Shown: positions 1 to 9,410 of the stretch, one piece after another
Layout of the letters: every line of letters starts with the position of its first letter
Numbering within the stretch: the first letter of the stretch is position 1
Assembly (NCBI RefSeq): GCF_027921845.1
Contig: NZ_BSEN01000005.1
Coordinates: forward strand, 124,001 to 188,000
Length of the DNA: 64,000 nt
Source: Leifsonia poae
Lineage (GTDB): Bacteria; Actinomycetota; Actinomycetes; Actinomycetales; Microbacteriaceae
Reading direction: 5' to 3'
Program-made: the position numbers and the translations under genes
The notes under the pieces: generated by a model
Told to the model about the DNA's origin: nothing
Database searches by the model: none
What the model saw: the letters and a program-made list of their open reading frames with translations, nothing else

Positions 1-1
1 G

Positions 2-1162
2 CTCCTCACCACGGCAGCGGAATCCGATCACGACTTCTCGGATCTCTTCAGCCGCGACGATGTCGACGAACTGATCTCCTCGCGCGCTCTGCGCACACCG
101 TTCATCCGGATGGCGAAGGAGGGGACCGTGCTCCCGCCCGCGCGCTACACGGCGTCCGGCGGTTTCGGCGCGGAGATCGGCGACCAGGTGAGCTCGGAGA
201 AGGTGCTGGCCGAGTTCGCGGACGGCGCCACCCTGGTGCTCCAGGGGCTGCACCGCACCTGGCCGCCCATCGCGGAGTTCACGCGCAGGCTGTCCGCCGA
301 ACTCGGGCATCCATGCCAGGTGAACGCGTACATCACGCCGGCCTCCTCGCGCGGATTCGATCCGCACTACGACGTGCACGATGTGTTCGTGCTGCAGATC
401 TCGGGCGAGAAGCACTGGGTGATCCACGAGCCCGTCCACCCCGATCCGCTGCGCGACCAGCCGTGGAGCGATCACCGCGAGGCGGTGGCCACGCGTGCTG
501 CGGGGACGCCGGCGATCGACGCCACGTTCCGTCCCGGCGACGCGCTGTACCTGCCGCGCGGCTGGATCCACTCGGCCACCGCTCTCGGCGGGATCTCCAT
601 CCACCTGACGATCGGGGTCGCGGCCTACACCCGTCACGAGATCGTGCAGGAGGCGATCGCCCGGGCTGCCGATACAGCGGCCCTGCGCGCATCGCTTCCG
701 CTCGGCTTCGACCCGGCCGACACCGACGCCCTGCGACCGATCGTCGAGGAAACGATCGCCGACCTGATCGCCGCTCTGGAAGCCGGCGCACCGGCGGCGG
801 CCAGTGCCGTCTCACGGAGCCTGTCGGAGCGGTGGGCGAAGGACACCCCTGCTGCGCCCGTGCGACCGCTCGCCACTACGGAGTTGATCGCTGCGCTCGA
901 CGGCACCGATCCGGCGGACATCGTGGTGACGATGCGACCGGGGTCGCATCCACAGGTCGCCACGACCGAGGGCACGGTGGCGATCCGCCTGCCGCAGAAG
1001 ACGGTGACGCTGCCCGCCGAGGCGTCCGCCGCCGTCCGGCGCCTGCTCAGCGACGCGCCGGTGTCGGCACAGGACCTCCCCGGGCTCGACGCAGGATCCG
1101 CCCTCGTCGTCGTGCGTCGGCTGCTGCGCGAAGGCATCGTGGTGCCGGCCGCCCGTGACTGA
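2..1162 (+). CDS. cupin/JmjC-like (ROXA-type) oxygenase family protein, 5' end outside window
   Basis: The reading frame is open from the first bases of the window, so the gene starts upstream and at least 386 residues are visible. An HYDVHD stretch followed by an FVLQISGEKHW segment, and a later GWIHSA, give the HxD...H iron-binding pattern of cupin/JmjC-like 2-oxoglutarate oxygenases. The family includes ribosomal-protein hydroxylases of the RoxA/YcfD type. The C-terminal part (about the last 130 residues) resembles the winged-helix tail of those enzymes. The stop overlaps the next gene by 8 bp, so the two are probably cotranscribed. The substrate is unknown; hydroxylation of a ribosomal protein is only a family-based guess. 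Confidence 0.75.
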   Translation, partial: LLTTAAESDHDFSDLFSRDDVDELISSRALRTPFIRMAKEGTVLPPARYTASGGFGAEIGDQVSSEKVLAEFADGATLVLQGLHRTWPPIAEFTRRLSAELGHPCQVNAYITPASSRGFDPHYDVHDVFVLQISGEKHWVIHEPVHPDPLRDQPWSDHREAVATRAAGTPAIDATFRPGDALYLPRGWIHSATALGGISIHLTIGVAAYTRHEIVQEAIARAADTAALRASLPLGFDPADTDALRPIVEETIADLIAALEAGAPAAASAVSRSLSERWAKDTPAAPVRPLATTELIAALDGTDPADIVVTMRPGSHPQVATTEGTVAIRLPQKTVTLPAEASAAVRRLLSDAPVSAQDLPGLDAGSALVVVRRLLREGIVVPAARD

Positions 1163-2057
1163 GCCCGGATGGCTGCCCTGCAGCGACCGTTCGCTCGAGC
1201 GCGGCGATCCGCTGCCGGGCACGGCCGGGTTCGGCGAGCGCTGGCTGCTCGTGGAGGTCGAGAGCGCGTGGGGAGCTCACGCGTTCTTCGCGTCCGCGCT
1301 CGACACGTCGGTGAGCAGGGCGCTCGTCACGCGGGCGGAGGCGGCGGGCATCCGGCCTCTGGCGATCCGGCGCACCCGGCTGCGCGCAGAGGAGCGCCGG
1401 TCGCAGTCCTCCTGGCGCTGGGCCCTCGTCGACTGCCGGCCGGAGCGGGCGAGCATCCGGTGGGGCCGGGTCGACCGGGTGGAGGAGCTGCTCGAGATCC
1501 CGCTCGACGGCTCGGCCGGCGTACTGTCCGACCGCCCGATCTACGCTGTCTGCACCCACGCACGCCATGACCAGTGCTGCGCGGTGCGGGGGCGCCCGGT
1601 CGTCGAGGCGCTGGCGGCCGCGCATCCCGACGAGACTTGGGAGTGCTCGCATCTCGGCGGCGACCGGTTCGCGGCGACAATGATCGTCTTCCCGCACGGG
1701 CTCCTGTACGGGCGCGTTCCGGCGGCCGAGGCCGAGGCCGTCGTCGCTGCGTACGCCGACGGACGCGTCGCGCGCGAGTATCTGCGCGGCCGCACCGCCC
1801 TCAGCACGGTCGCCCAGGCCGCCGAGGAGTTCGCCCGCGAGCACACGGGGGACGACGCCATCGAGGCCTTCCGGGTGGTGTCCGAGCACGCCCATCCGCA
1901 CGGCTGGACGGTCGAGCTCGACCACGGTGGCGAGCGGCTTGTGGTCGAGGTGGGTGAGACGCTCTCCGAGCCGCTGCTCAGCACGTGCGGCGCGACGATC
2001 CCTCGCCGGGTGCGCGAGTTCGAGCTGCGCTCGCTCGAGGAGTCCGTGGCCTCCTGA
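1155..2057 (+). CDS. sucrase/ferredoxin-like family protein
   Basis: 300 residues with a GTG start inside the end of the preceding cupin gene (8-bp overlap), which implies translational coupling. The middle holds VCTHARHDQCCAVRG and then ECSHLGGDRFAATM. These are the cysteine and histidine signatures of the Suc_Fer-like family (PF06999), a thioredoxin-fold [2Fe-2S] ferredoxin-like group. A further STCGA lies near the C-terminus. The protein is predicted cytosolic with no signal peptide. The biochemical role of the family is poorly known; an electron-transfer role with the neighbouring oxygenase-like protein would be plausible but is inference. Confidence 0.8.
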   Translation: MTEPGWLPCSDRSLERGDPLPGTAGFGERWLLVEVESAWGAHAFFASALDTSVSRALVTRAEAAGIRPLAIRRTRLRAEERRSQSSWRWALVDCRPERASIRWGRVDRVEELLEIPLDGSAGVLSDRPIYAVCTHARHDQCCAVRGRPVVEALAAAHPDETWECSHLGGDRFAATMIVFPHGLLYGRVPAAEAEAVVAAYADGRVAREYLRGRTALSTVAQAAEEFAREHTGDDAIEAFRVVSEHAHPHGWTVELDHGGERLVVEVGETLSEPLLSTCGATIPRRVREFELRSLEESVAS

Positions 2058-2071
2058 GCGGCGACGCGACG

Positions 2072-2093
2072 TCCCGACGACGCGACGTCGGGA
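2072..2093. terminator. hairpin between convergent genes
   Basis: TCCCGACG and CGTCGGGA form a perfect 8-bp stem around a 6-nt loop. It lies between the stop of the sucrase/ferredoxin-like gene (+) and the stop of the EEP nuclease (-), so it can serve both directions. There is no T-tract. Confidence 0.5.
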
Positions 2094-3044
2094 TCAGAGG
2101 TCGAGCTGCGACACCACCATGGCGTGGTCGGAGATGGGCGCGTCCTTGCGGGCCGTCGCCCGGTCGTCGATCGACGGCAGAGCCACGGCGCCGGTGATCG
2201 TCGTCACGCTCTGGATGCTCGAGCGGAGGGCTCTCGAGACGAACTGATGGTCGATCAGTTCGCGGTTCCCTCGATAGATGCGGCTGAAGCGACGGTCGGG
2301 CGGGATCAACGGAGCGAGGTTGAGCAGACGCCAGCCGTCGCCGGCGTCCGGTTGGTCCTCGCCGCCGGTCCCGATCTCGCTCCCTGGAGGGCCGTTCACG
2401 ATCTGCGTGGTCGCGGCGTCGACCCCATCGTTGAAGTCCCCCATCACCATCAGCCGCCGCGTCGTCCCGTGGCCATCGAGCAGATCGTTGGCGAAGTAGC
2501 GCACGGCTGCCGCCTCGGCCGCGCGGCGCAGCAGCGCGTAGGAGGCGTAACGGGCGCGCTCCCCCTCGTCGTGCGGCTGGAACCGTCCGCCGGGAAAACT
2601 GAGCAGCTTGGACTTGAGGTGCACGCTGACCAGGTCGAGGTCGTTCCCGTTCACGGCGACCCGCACCCGCAGCGCGCCGCGGCCCATCCGGGTGAGCGCC
2701 GCTCCCGCATCGTCGGTCGGAACGCCTTGCAGTTGGAGCGGGATGTCGGCGTATTCGCTCGTCGCCGTCACCGGGATGCGCGTGGCGAACCCGACCCGGA
2801 TGGCGTGCGACGGTTCGAAGAAGGTCGAGAGCTGCCCGGTCCACCCGGCGCCGAGCGCGGCGAGGAGGGCGTCGAACGCCCCGAGGTCGCCGACCTCCTG
2901 CAGGGCGACGACGTCGACGCCGGCGCTCGTGATCGTGGAGGCGAGCAGCGCGACCTTGCGGTCGAAGATCGCCTGCGTCGCCGGACCGAATTCGGTGCCC
3001 GGGGAGAAGAAGTTCTCGATGTTCCAGGTCGCGACGGTGACCAT
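2094..3044 (-). CDS. endonuclease/exonuclease/phosphatase (EEP) family protein
   Basis: 316 residues beginning MVTVATWNIENFFSPG, where the N in WNIENF is a typical EEP metal-site residue. Further EEP signatures are VVALQEVGD (catalytic Glu), LVSVHLKSK, MGDFNDG (Asp/Asn pair) and a C-terminal SDHAMVV (catalytic His). The order and length fit a single-domain DNase I-like hydrolase without signal peptide. It could act on nucleic acid or on a phospho-compound; the sequence does not say which. It is monocistronic on the minus strand, convergent with the sucrase/ferredoxin-like gene. Confidence 0.85.
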   Translation of the reverse strand: MVTVATWNIENFFSPGTEFGPATQAIFDRKVALLASTITSAGVDVVALQEVGDLGAFDALLAALGAGWTGQLSTFFEPSHAIRVGFATRIPVTATSEYADIPLQLQGVPTDDAGAALTRMGRGALRVRVAVNGNDLDLVSVHLKSKLLSFPGGRFQPHDEGERARYASYALLRRAAEAAAVRYFANDLLDGHGTTRRLMVMGDFNDGVDAATTQIVNGPPGSEIGTGGEDQPDAGDGWRLLNLAPLIPPDRRFSRIYRGNRELIDHQFVSRALRSSIQSVTTITGAVALPSIDDRATARKDAPISDHAMVVSQLDL

Positions 3045-3198
3045 CGCACACCTCCTGACGAAAGAACTGCGCCGGCTGTCTGCCGGTGCCTCCCAGTGTG
3101 CTCGGCGTCACCCTCGGCCTGCATCCGTGTCGGCACGTAGTTCACGGATCGTTCACCGGAACGCGCGTGGCCCCACCACTACCGTGCGGGAACCCGTG

Positions 3199-3621
3199 TC
3201 ACGCGTCCTGAGGCTGCGGCTGCGACTGAAGGAAGCGGACCATGTTGCCGCTCGGGTCGCGGAACGCGCAGTCCCTCGGCCCCCACGGCTGGTCGATCGG
3301 CTCCTGGAGCACCTCGGCGCCGGATGCGCGCACCTGTTCGAACGTGGCATCCACGTCTTCTGTCTTGAACACGATCGGCGAGAGCACGCCCTTGACGAGC
3401 AGTTCCTGCAGGCTGTCGCCGTCGGCCTGCGACCGTCCCGCGTGGGGGTCGGAGAGCACGATCTCGGTGCCCGGGTGCGACGTCGAACCGAGCGTGATCC
3501 AGCGGTGGCCGCCCGACTCGACGTCCTGGACGACGTCGAGTCCGAGTGCGTCGCGGTAGAACGCGAGCGATTCCTGCGGGTCGTTGACGGTGATGTTGGA
3601 GTACTGAAGTGAGATGGTCAT
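3199..3621 (-). CDS. VOC (glyoxalase/bleomycin-resistance) family protein
   Basis: 140 residues. The sequence starts ITVNDPQESLAFYRDALGLDV, the usual first beta-alpha-beta unit of vicinal-oxygen-chelate proteins. It ends with the AFRDPSGNMVRFLQ segment that carries the C-terminal metal-binding or equivalent position. It is a small single-module VOC protein, so it should be a homodimer. It follows the AraC-type regulator by only 9 bp on the same strand, so the regulator probably controls this gene. The substrate is not predictable. Confidence 0.85.
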   Translation of the reverse strand: MTISLQYSNITVNDPQESLAFYRDALGLDVVQDVESGGHRWITLGSTSHPGTEIVLSDPHAGRSQADGDSLQELLVKGVLSPIVFKTEDVDATFEQVRASGAEVLQEPIDQPWGPRDCAFRDPSGNMVRFLQSQPQPQDA

Positions 3622-3630
3622 GACACCACC

Positions 3631-4101
3631 CTACGAATGGGCGGCGACGGCGACTTCTTCGAAACTGCTCGATGTGCGTTCGCGTGCGACGGCGTCCGCT
3701 GGCCTGTCCTTGCGCGGGCGGGTGCGCTGCTTCGCTTCGCACGACGGCATGGCCAGCACCGCGGCGTGCTCCCGTGCGCGATAGGCGCTCGGCGTCTCGC
3801 CGTTGAGCTCGGTGAAGCGCGAGCTGAACGATCCGAGCGAGGTACAGCCGACGGCCATGCATGCGTCGGTCACGCTCATCCCGCCGCGCAGCAACGCCAT
3901 GGCCCGTTCGACGCGCCTGGTCATCAGGTAGCTGTACGGCGTCTCCCCGTAGGCGGCGCGGAACTGGCGCGAGAAGTGGGCCGGTGACATCAGGGCGTGG
4001 CTCGCGATCGTCGGGACGTCGAGCGGGCTCGCGTAGTCCCGATCGATGAGGTCGCGGGCTCGGCGCAGGTGCACGAGCGTCTCCAGCTCTTCCGGTGACA
4101 C
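3631..4101 (-). CDS. AraC family helix-turn-helix regulator
   Basis: 156 residues. An AraC-type double HTH fills the first 100 positions (RARDLIDRDYASPLDVPTIA, then SPAHFSRQFRAAYGETPY and the second-helix region VTDACMAVGCTSLGSFSSRF). There is no N-terminal effector domain; only a basic, low-complexity tail follows. It lies just upstream of the VOC gene in the same direction, a common pairing in actinobacteria, so it is probably a local activator. Confidence 0.85.
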   Translation of the reverse strand: MSPEELETLVHLRRARDLIDRDYASPLDVPTIASHALMSPAHFSRQFRAAYGETPYSYLMTRRVERAMALLRGGMSVTDACMAVGCTSLGSFSSRFTELNGETPSAYRAREHAAVLAMPSCEAKQRTRPRKDRPADAVARERTSSSFEEVAVAAHS

Positions 4102-4138
4102 GCCATGAGCGTAACACCAGGCCGTCGGCGCGCGCCGG

Positions 4139-7100
4139 TCACTCGGTCTCGATCAGCCGGATGAAGGCGCTCAGCTCGGCCACCGCAGCCGGTGTGATCG
4201 GAAGGTACTCCGTGAGCTCGGGCGAATGCACCAGGAACGCCGCCCATTTGGCGCGCGAGATCGCGACGTTCAGACGGTTCTTCATGATCAGGAACGGCAT
4301 GCCGCGGGGCACGTCGGCCGCCGACGAGGCCGCGAGGCTCACGATGGCGATCGCCGCCTCCTGACCCTGGAATTTGTCGACCGTCCCCACGCGCACCCCC
4401 GTGAGGCCCGCCTCGTCGAGCGCCGCCCGAACCAGGGCGAGCTGGGCGTTGTACGGCGTGACGACGATCAGGTCGCCCTCGGTGAGCGGATCGTCCGTAC
4501 GACCCGTGCTCGGATCGGTCCAGAGCGCACCGAGCGTGTCCTGCACCAGGGCGACCACGACAGCCGCCTCTTCGGGCGATTCCGTCGCGTTGCCGGTGTG
4601 CGTCACCGGCACCGGATGCAGCCCCGGCTCGATACCGGCGAGCGAGCGCAGCGACGACTCGGGATGTGCGCGGAGCTTGCCCTCGTACGAGAGCTCGGAG
4701 ACCGGTGCAGCGAGCGCCGGATGCATCCGCCTGCTCTCGGCCAGGAAGTAGCCCAGCTCCGGCGGGAGCACGTCGTGGCCCTCGCTCACCCAGCCGAGGG
4801 CCGACTCGTCGATCGGTTCCGGATGCGTACCCTGGCTCACCTGCGGAAGCTGCTGCGGGTCGCCGAGCAGCAGGAGATTGCGCGCGGAGACCCCGGCCGC
4901 AATGGTCGCGGCGAGCGAGAACTGACCCGCCTCGTCGACGACGAGCAGGTCGAGGCCGCGGCGCGGGATGCGGGCTGCATTCGAGAAGTCCCACGCCGTT
5001 CCGCCCACGACGTATCCCGTCTGGGCATGGTCGAGCGCGAAGAGCAGCTGGCCGTCTTTCTCGAGCGGCGTGAACAGATGGCCGCCCTCGTCGCCGCCCG
5101 ACTTGGGAACCTTGCCGACCAGCGCGGCGTCGAGCCCGGCGCCGACGACGGCGTCGAGCAGGTGCTCGACCACCGTGTGCGATTGGGCCACCACGCCGAT
5201 CTTCCAGCCGTGGTCGCGCACGAGCGCCATGATGACGCGGGCGCCGAGGTAGGTCTTGCCGGTGCCGGGCGGGCCCTGTACCGCCAGGTACGAGCCGTCG
5301 AGATCGAGCACGCCGGCCACGACGGCGGCGATGGGTTCCCCGGTGTCGCGTGCGAGCGCGCCCGACCGCGTGCGCGGAGGGACGCGGCGCAGCACATCCG
5401 TCATCGGCTCGGCCGGCCAGCCCGGCTGGGCGGCGAGGAGCTCTTCCGCCCACGAGTCGATGGCCGCTTTCTGGCGGCCGACCGGCAACGGCTTCGGCGG
5501 TGCGAGTGCGCTCGGCAGCGTGGCGTAGTGCGCAGCCTCCGGCGGCAGCGTCTCCTCGATGAGCACGGATCCGTCGTCGTAGACCTCCGCGACGCGGACG
5601 GTGCGAGCGGACCGCGCCCCCGGCACGCTCGAGCCGGAGGGGAACGGCCCCGGGTACTCGTAGAGCAGGAACGGACCCGCCTGATCACCGGGCCGGATCG
5701 AGCTGCCCGGTGCGAGACGGCCGCGGAGCAGGAGCTCCCGCCGGTCGGTGCGCTGCGCGGCCTCGCGGTACCAGTCGCGCACGACACGGGACTCCTCGAT
5801 CACGAGCACGTCCCTCGTGTCCTCCCACTCCTCGATGGGCTGCACGAGTCGAGCGAAGTGCGCCTGCCAGAAGCTCTTCTGCTCCCGCCGGTGGTAGTCG
5901 ATCGCGGCGGCGGCGAAGGCGGCCGCCGTCTCGTCGGCGGTGCGCTCGGGGTCGAGCGGGTCGCCGGCGAGTGCGAGCAGCGCGTCGCGCAGCGTCGATG
6001 GCTCGAGTTCAACGGCGGTGTCGTCCGGTGGATTCTCGCCGATGCGGATGCCGCTCTCGAGTGCTCGGGCCAGCAGCCAGTCGCGGAGGCGGAGCGTTGA
6101 GACGCAGTCGTACCGGTTGTAGTCCCCGATCGCGTCGAGCATCCGTTGCGCCTCCGCCTCATGGCCGAGCTGGAGGAGATCACGTGCGTTCGCGTACTCC
6201 GTGATCGAGTCGGCCGCGTTGGTCACATCGCTCTCGCGGAGTTCGGTCCCCATGTAGAGCGGTTCGAGCTTCTTGATCGAGTACGACCGCGATCCGACCC
6301 GCAGCGCCTTGCGCACCAGCGGATACAGGTCGACGAGGACATTGTCGCGCAGCAGCTGGTCCACATCGTCTTCGCCGACGCCGTGCCGGGCCGCGATGGA
6401 GAGCAGGTGCGTGCGCTCGTACGACGCGTAGTGATAGATGTGCATGCGCGGATACCTGCGCCTGCGCTCCTTCACGAACGCCAGGAACGCTTCGAGCGCC
6501 ATCCGCTCGGCCGCGAAGTCGTGCGCCCAGAATGCGGTGAACTCCGCCCGGTCGTCGACGAGCCCGAAGAGGTAGTCGAGGTTCCAGCGCGTGCCGTCGC
6601 CCTCGGTGTAGAGCGGATCGCCTTCGAAGTCGAAGAAGATGTCGCCCTCGTCGGGCTCCGGCAGCACGGCGAGCGCCGGCGCGTTGTAGACGGTCACGGG
6701 CGGCGGCGAGCCCTCGACGGCGTCCAGCTGAAGCCGCGCCTGCTGGCGCAGCCCCGCCAGCGTGTTCTCGGCGATCCCCGCCACCGCGCCGCTCGACTCG
6801 GCGAGCGCCTCGATGGTCCGGATGCCCGCCTCGAACAGGTGCGCCCGCTGCGTCACCCGCACGCCCGCCACGAGCAGCACATCCCGCGACGCCTGGATCT
6901 CGGCGTCGCAGGCGTCGCAGCGCCCGCACACCGTGAAGCGCGGATCCCCCCACTGCACGGGGCCCTCGTCGGCGAGATGGGACTCGATGATCGACAGAAG
7001 GCGGGCCCGCCGTTTGCGGTACACCGGCACGATGTCGTGCAGGCGGTGCTCGCTCACCGAACCGTCGCCGAGCAACAGCTCGACCGTCTCATCGGTGGCG

Positions 7101-7582
7101 ATGCCGAGCCGCTCGAGCTGTTGGGCATAGGCGGCCAGCTGCAGCAGGGCCGTCACGCGCGCGCTTCGGGCGAGCTTGGAGTCCTGCACCCGGTAGCGTC
7201 CGTCGGGGAGGCGCACGATGAAGTCCGCGAAGCCCACGAAGGCGCCGTCGAAGAAGGTGGCCTGGAACACCACGTCGGGCGCGTCCGCGAACGCCGAGCG
7301 CGTCTCCTCCACCGCCGCCGCGAGTGTGTCGGCCGTCAGGGACTCCGGCCGCTCGATCTCGGCCACGCCGGCTCCGAAACGATCGCGGTAGCGCTCGAGG
7401 ATGCGGTGCTCGTGCTCGTCGCCGAGGCGCGACGAGCGCACGTACATCGGGTCCTCGATCTCCTCGGCGGCCTCGATGCGGCCGAGCTTGACGTCGAGCG
7501 TGCGCAGGAACGCGAACTCGCACTTGGAGGCCGCGGTCAGGTCGCTCGCGCTGGTGACCACCACGCCGTCGAGCAGGAACAT
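4139..7582 (-). CDS. TM0106-family RecB-like nuclease fused to SF1 helicase
   Basis: 1147 residues from the chosen ATG. GGAAGGG lies 6 nt upstream of that codon; two in-frame ATGs further up are less well placed. The N-terminal part has a RecB-like PD-(D/E)XK nuclease signature (VQDSKLA) followed by a cysteine cluster (CGRCDACDAE). A DEDD/RNase H-like domain follows around residue 320 (FFDFEGDP). The C-terminal half is a Dna2/UPF1-type helicase: Walker A GPPGTGKT near 769, Walker B VVDEAG near 879, GDPQQLPQVSQ, and VDKFQGQE near 1071. The architecture is the TM0106 family. A role in DNA repair or end processing is inferred from the domains; no function is established for this group. Confidence 0.9.
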   Translation of the reverse strand: MFLLDGVVVTSASDLTAASKCEFAFLRTLDVKLGRIEAAEEIEDPMYVRSSRLGDEHEHRILERYRDRFGAGVAEIERPESLTADTLAAAVEETRSAFADAPDVVFQATFFDGAFVGFADFIVRLPDGRYRVQDSKLARSARVTALLQLAAYAQQLERLGIATDETVELLLGDGSVSEHRLHDIVPVYRKRRARLLSIIESHLADEGPVQWGDPRFTVCGRCDACDAEIQASRDVLLVAGVRVTQRAHLFEAGIRTIEALAESSGAVAGIAENTLAGLRQQARLQLDAVEGSPPPVTVYNAPALAVLPEPDEGDIFFDFEGDPLYTEGDGTRWNLDYLFGLVDDRAEFTAFWAHDFAAERMALEAFLAFVKERRRRYPRMHIYHYASYERTHLLSIAARHGVGEDDVDQLLRDNVLVDLYPLVRKALRVGSRSYSIKKLEPLYMGTELRESDVTNAADSITEYANARDLLQLGHEAEAQRMLDAIGDYNRYDCVSTLRLRDWLLARALESGIRIGENPPDDTAVELEPSTLRDALLALAGDPLDPERTADETAAAFAAAAIDYHRREQKSFWQAHFARLVQPIEEWEDTRDVLVIEESRVVRDWYREAAQRTDRRELLLRGRLAPGSSIRPGDQAGPFLLYEYPGPFPSGSSVPGARSARTVRVAEVYDDGSVLIEETLPPEAAHYATLPSALAPPKPLPVGRQKAAIDSWAEELLAAQPGWPAEPMTDVLRRVPPRTRSGALARDTGEPIAAVVAGVLDLDGSYLAVQGPPGTGKTYLGARVIMALVRDHGWKIGVVAQSHTVVEHLLDAVVGAGLDAALVGKVPKSGGDEGGHLFTPLEKDGQLLFALDHAQTGYVVGGTAWDFSNAARIPRRGLDLLVVDEAGQFSLAATIAAGVSARNLLLLGDPQQLPQVSQGTHPEPIDESALGWVSEGHDVLPPELGYFLAESRRMHPALAAPVSELSYEGKLRAHPESSLRSLAGIEPGLHPVPVTHTGNATESPEEAAVVVALVQDTLGALWTDPSTGRTDDPLTEGDLIVVTPYNAQLALVRAALDEAGLTGVRVGTVDKFQGQEAAIAIVSLAASSAADVPRGMPFLIMKNRLNVAISRAKWAAFLVHSPELTEYLPITPAAVAELSAFIRLIETE

Positions 7583-7719
7583 GCCCATCCCTTCCACCGG
7601 CCGGCCGGGCGGGTCGATGCCGCCCGGGGTTGGCCTTCCCATCGAGCGTATCGGCACCGTGCGACAACGTCCGCGTCGCGGGCCACGAGCGTGACTGCTC
7701 GCCTCCCTCGGGGGTGCAG

Positions 7720-8052
7720 CTACGCGGTGATCGTCATCCGCTCGATGCCTGCGTCGCCGACGAGGAAGGTGAACGTCGACGGGCCGTTGAAGCCGCGTCC
7801 CCCGACCTGAGCGGTCACCGCCACCCCTCCGTCGACGGGATCGCCGCGCAGGTCGCCGAGCGTGACGTCCACCCCGATGAACTCCCGGTCGCTCCAGCCC
7901 CGGATCGCTTCGGGTCCGGTGAACACGCGACCCCAGTCGTCGACGGCGCCACCGGGCGCGAACGCGTCGAGGAACGCATCGGTGTCGTGGGCGTTCGCGG
8001 CGGCGATCGCTGCGGCGACGATCGGCGGCACTGCGTCGGGGCTCTGGTCCAT
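7720..8052 (-). CDS. nuclear transport factor 2 / SnoaL-like protein
   Basis: 110 residues. The start IVAAAIAAANAHDTDAFLDAFAP is the typical N-terminal helix pair of the NTF2/SnoaL cone fold, and the WGRVFTGPEAIRGW segment is the usual next block. No catalytic role can be assigned. It stands alone between the TM0106 gene (same strand) and a plus-strand gene. Confidence 0.75.
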   Translation of the reverse strand: MDQSPDAVPPIVAAAIAAANAHDTDAFLDAFAPGGAVDDWGRVFTGPEAIRGWSDREFIGVDVTLGDLRGDPVDGGVAVTAQVGGRGFNGPSTFTFLVGDAGIERMTITA

Positions 8053-8129
8053 CCCCTCAGTCTGGCCCCCGTCGTCGGCTCTCGCCAGACGGCATCGCCT
8101 CTTTCGCCGGCACCTCAGGATGGCGTTGA

Positions 8130-8789
8130 ATGTCGGCTATGTTCGATTGGGTTCTCGCCGCCGATCTCGGCACGGCCGTCGGCACCACCGCCCTGGCCGC
8201 CGCGACCTTCGCGTCCACCCGCTCCGCGAACCGGTCGGCACGGCTCGCCGAGCGCGCCCTGCTCGAGGGGCTGCGTCCGATCCTGCTGCCGTCCAACTGG
8301 TCGGACCCGCCGCAGAAGGTGCGGTTCATGGAGGGCAAATGGATGATCGCGCGCGGCGGTCGCGCGGCCCTCGAGATCACCGACGACACCGTCTACCTCG
8401 TGATGTCCGTGCGGAACGCCGGGGCGGGCGTCGCGATCCTGCACGGCTGGCACCTGCCCCCGGATCCCCGTGCCCCGCTGGCGGACGTCGAGCAGTTCCA
8501 CCGCCTGACCCGCGACATCTATGTGCCGACGAACGATCCGGGGTTCTGCCAGGTCGCCATCCGGGATCCGCAGTCAGACGACTTCCAGGCTGCGCGCGCG
8601 GGGGCCATGGGCGACGGCTTCGCGGTGGATGTGCTGTACGGCGACGCAGAAGGATCGCAGCGCGTGGTCTCCCGCTTCTACCTCACCCACGGCCCGCCAG
8701 GACACGAGACGGACGCCGACGCTGCGGACTCGTGGCTGCTCCTGGTCTCCCGGCACTGGAACCTCGACCTGCCGTCGCCGCGCGCCTGA
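8130..8789 (+). CDS. hypothetical protein with N-terminal hydrophobic segment
   Basis: 219 residues from ATG 8130; the ATG at 8139 is an alternative start. A short hydrophobic N-terminus (about residues 4-28) precedes a basic, serine/arginine-rich helix and a soluble domain with alternating beta-like segments (ALEITDDTVYLVMSVRNAGAGVAILHGW). The layout suggests a membrane-anchored or membrane-proximal protein with a small beta domain. I do not recognise a named family. Confidence 0.7.
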   Translation: MSAMFDWVLAADLGTAVGTTALAAATFASTRSANRSARLAERALLEGLRPILLPSNWSDPPQKVRFMEGKWMIARGGRAALEITDDTVYLVMSVRNAGAGVAILHGWHLPPDPRAPLADVEQFHRLTRDIYVPTNDPGFCQVAIRDPQSDDFQAARAGAMGDGFAVDVLYGDAEGSQRVVSRFYLTHGPPGHETDADAADSWLLLVSRHWNLDLPSPRA

Positions 8790-8819
8790 CGACGACGATG
8801 TGAAGTCGGACGGCGGCGG

Positions 8820-9389
8820 TCAGGACGCTTTGGCCGCCGCCTTGATCGCGCGCTTCGTCTCGCGCACCTTCGTGAGCGACGCCGGATCGACGATGTCGGC
8901 GACCGACCGGTAGCAGCCGTGCTCGCCGTAGGCACCGGCGGCCTCCCGCCAGCCCGCGGCATCCAGACCGCGCTGCTTCCCGAGCAGCGCCAGGAAGATC
9001 TTCGCCTTCTGCTCTCCGAAACCGGGCAGCGCCTTGAGCCGCCGCAGGATCTCCGCGCCGTCCGGGTCGCCCGACGTCCAGATCGCCGCCGTGTCCCCGC
9101 CCCACTCGTCGACGATCGCCGCGGCGAGCGCCTGCACGCGGCCTCCCATCGAGCCGGGGAACCGGTGGACCGCCGGCGGCTGCTTCATGACCGCGGCCAG
9201 AGCATCCGGATCGTAGGCGGCGATGGTGGCGGGGTCGAGCGCGCCGATGCGGTCGAGCAGCTTGGCGGGCCCGGCGAAGGCCGTCTCCATCGGAACCTGC
9301 TGGTCGAGCAGCATCCCGACGAGCAGGGCGAACGCGGAGGAGTCGAGCACGGCGTCCGCTTCAGCGTCGCCGGTGATGTTCAGAGCCAT
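8820..9389 (-). CDS. HhH-GPD-type base excision repair protein
   Basis: 189 residues. MLLDQQVPMETAF near the N-terminus and the helix-hairpin-helix segment LKALPGFGEQKAKIFLALLG mark the HhH-GPD DNA glycosylase superfamily. No C-terminal FeS cysteine cluster is present. The length matches the short actinobacterial subgroup. A base-excision role is family-based and the lesion preference is unknown. The gene is monocistronic or leads from the small membrane protein gene that ends the same strand segment. Confidence 0.85.
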   Translation of the reverse strand: MALNITGDAEADAVLDSSAFALLVGMLLDQQVPMETAFAGPAKLLDRIGALDPATIAAYDPDALAAVMKQPPAVHRFPGSMGGRVQALAAAIVDEWGGDTAAIWTSGDPDGAEILRRLKALPGFGEQKAKIFLALLGKQRGLDAAGWREAAGAYGEHGCYRSVADIVDPASLTKVRETKRAIKAAAKAS

Positions 9390-9410
9390 GGGTTCATGCT
9401 GCCACCGGCG

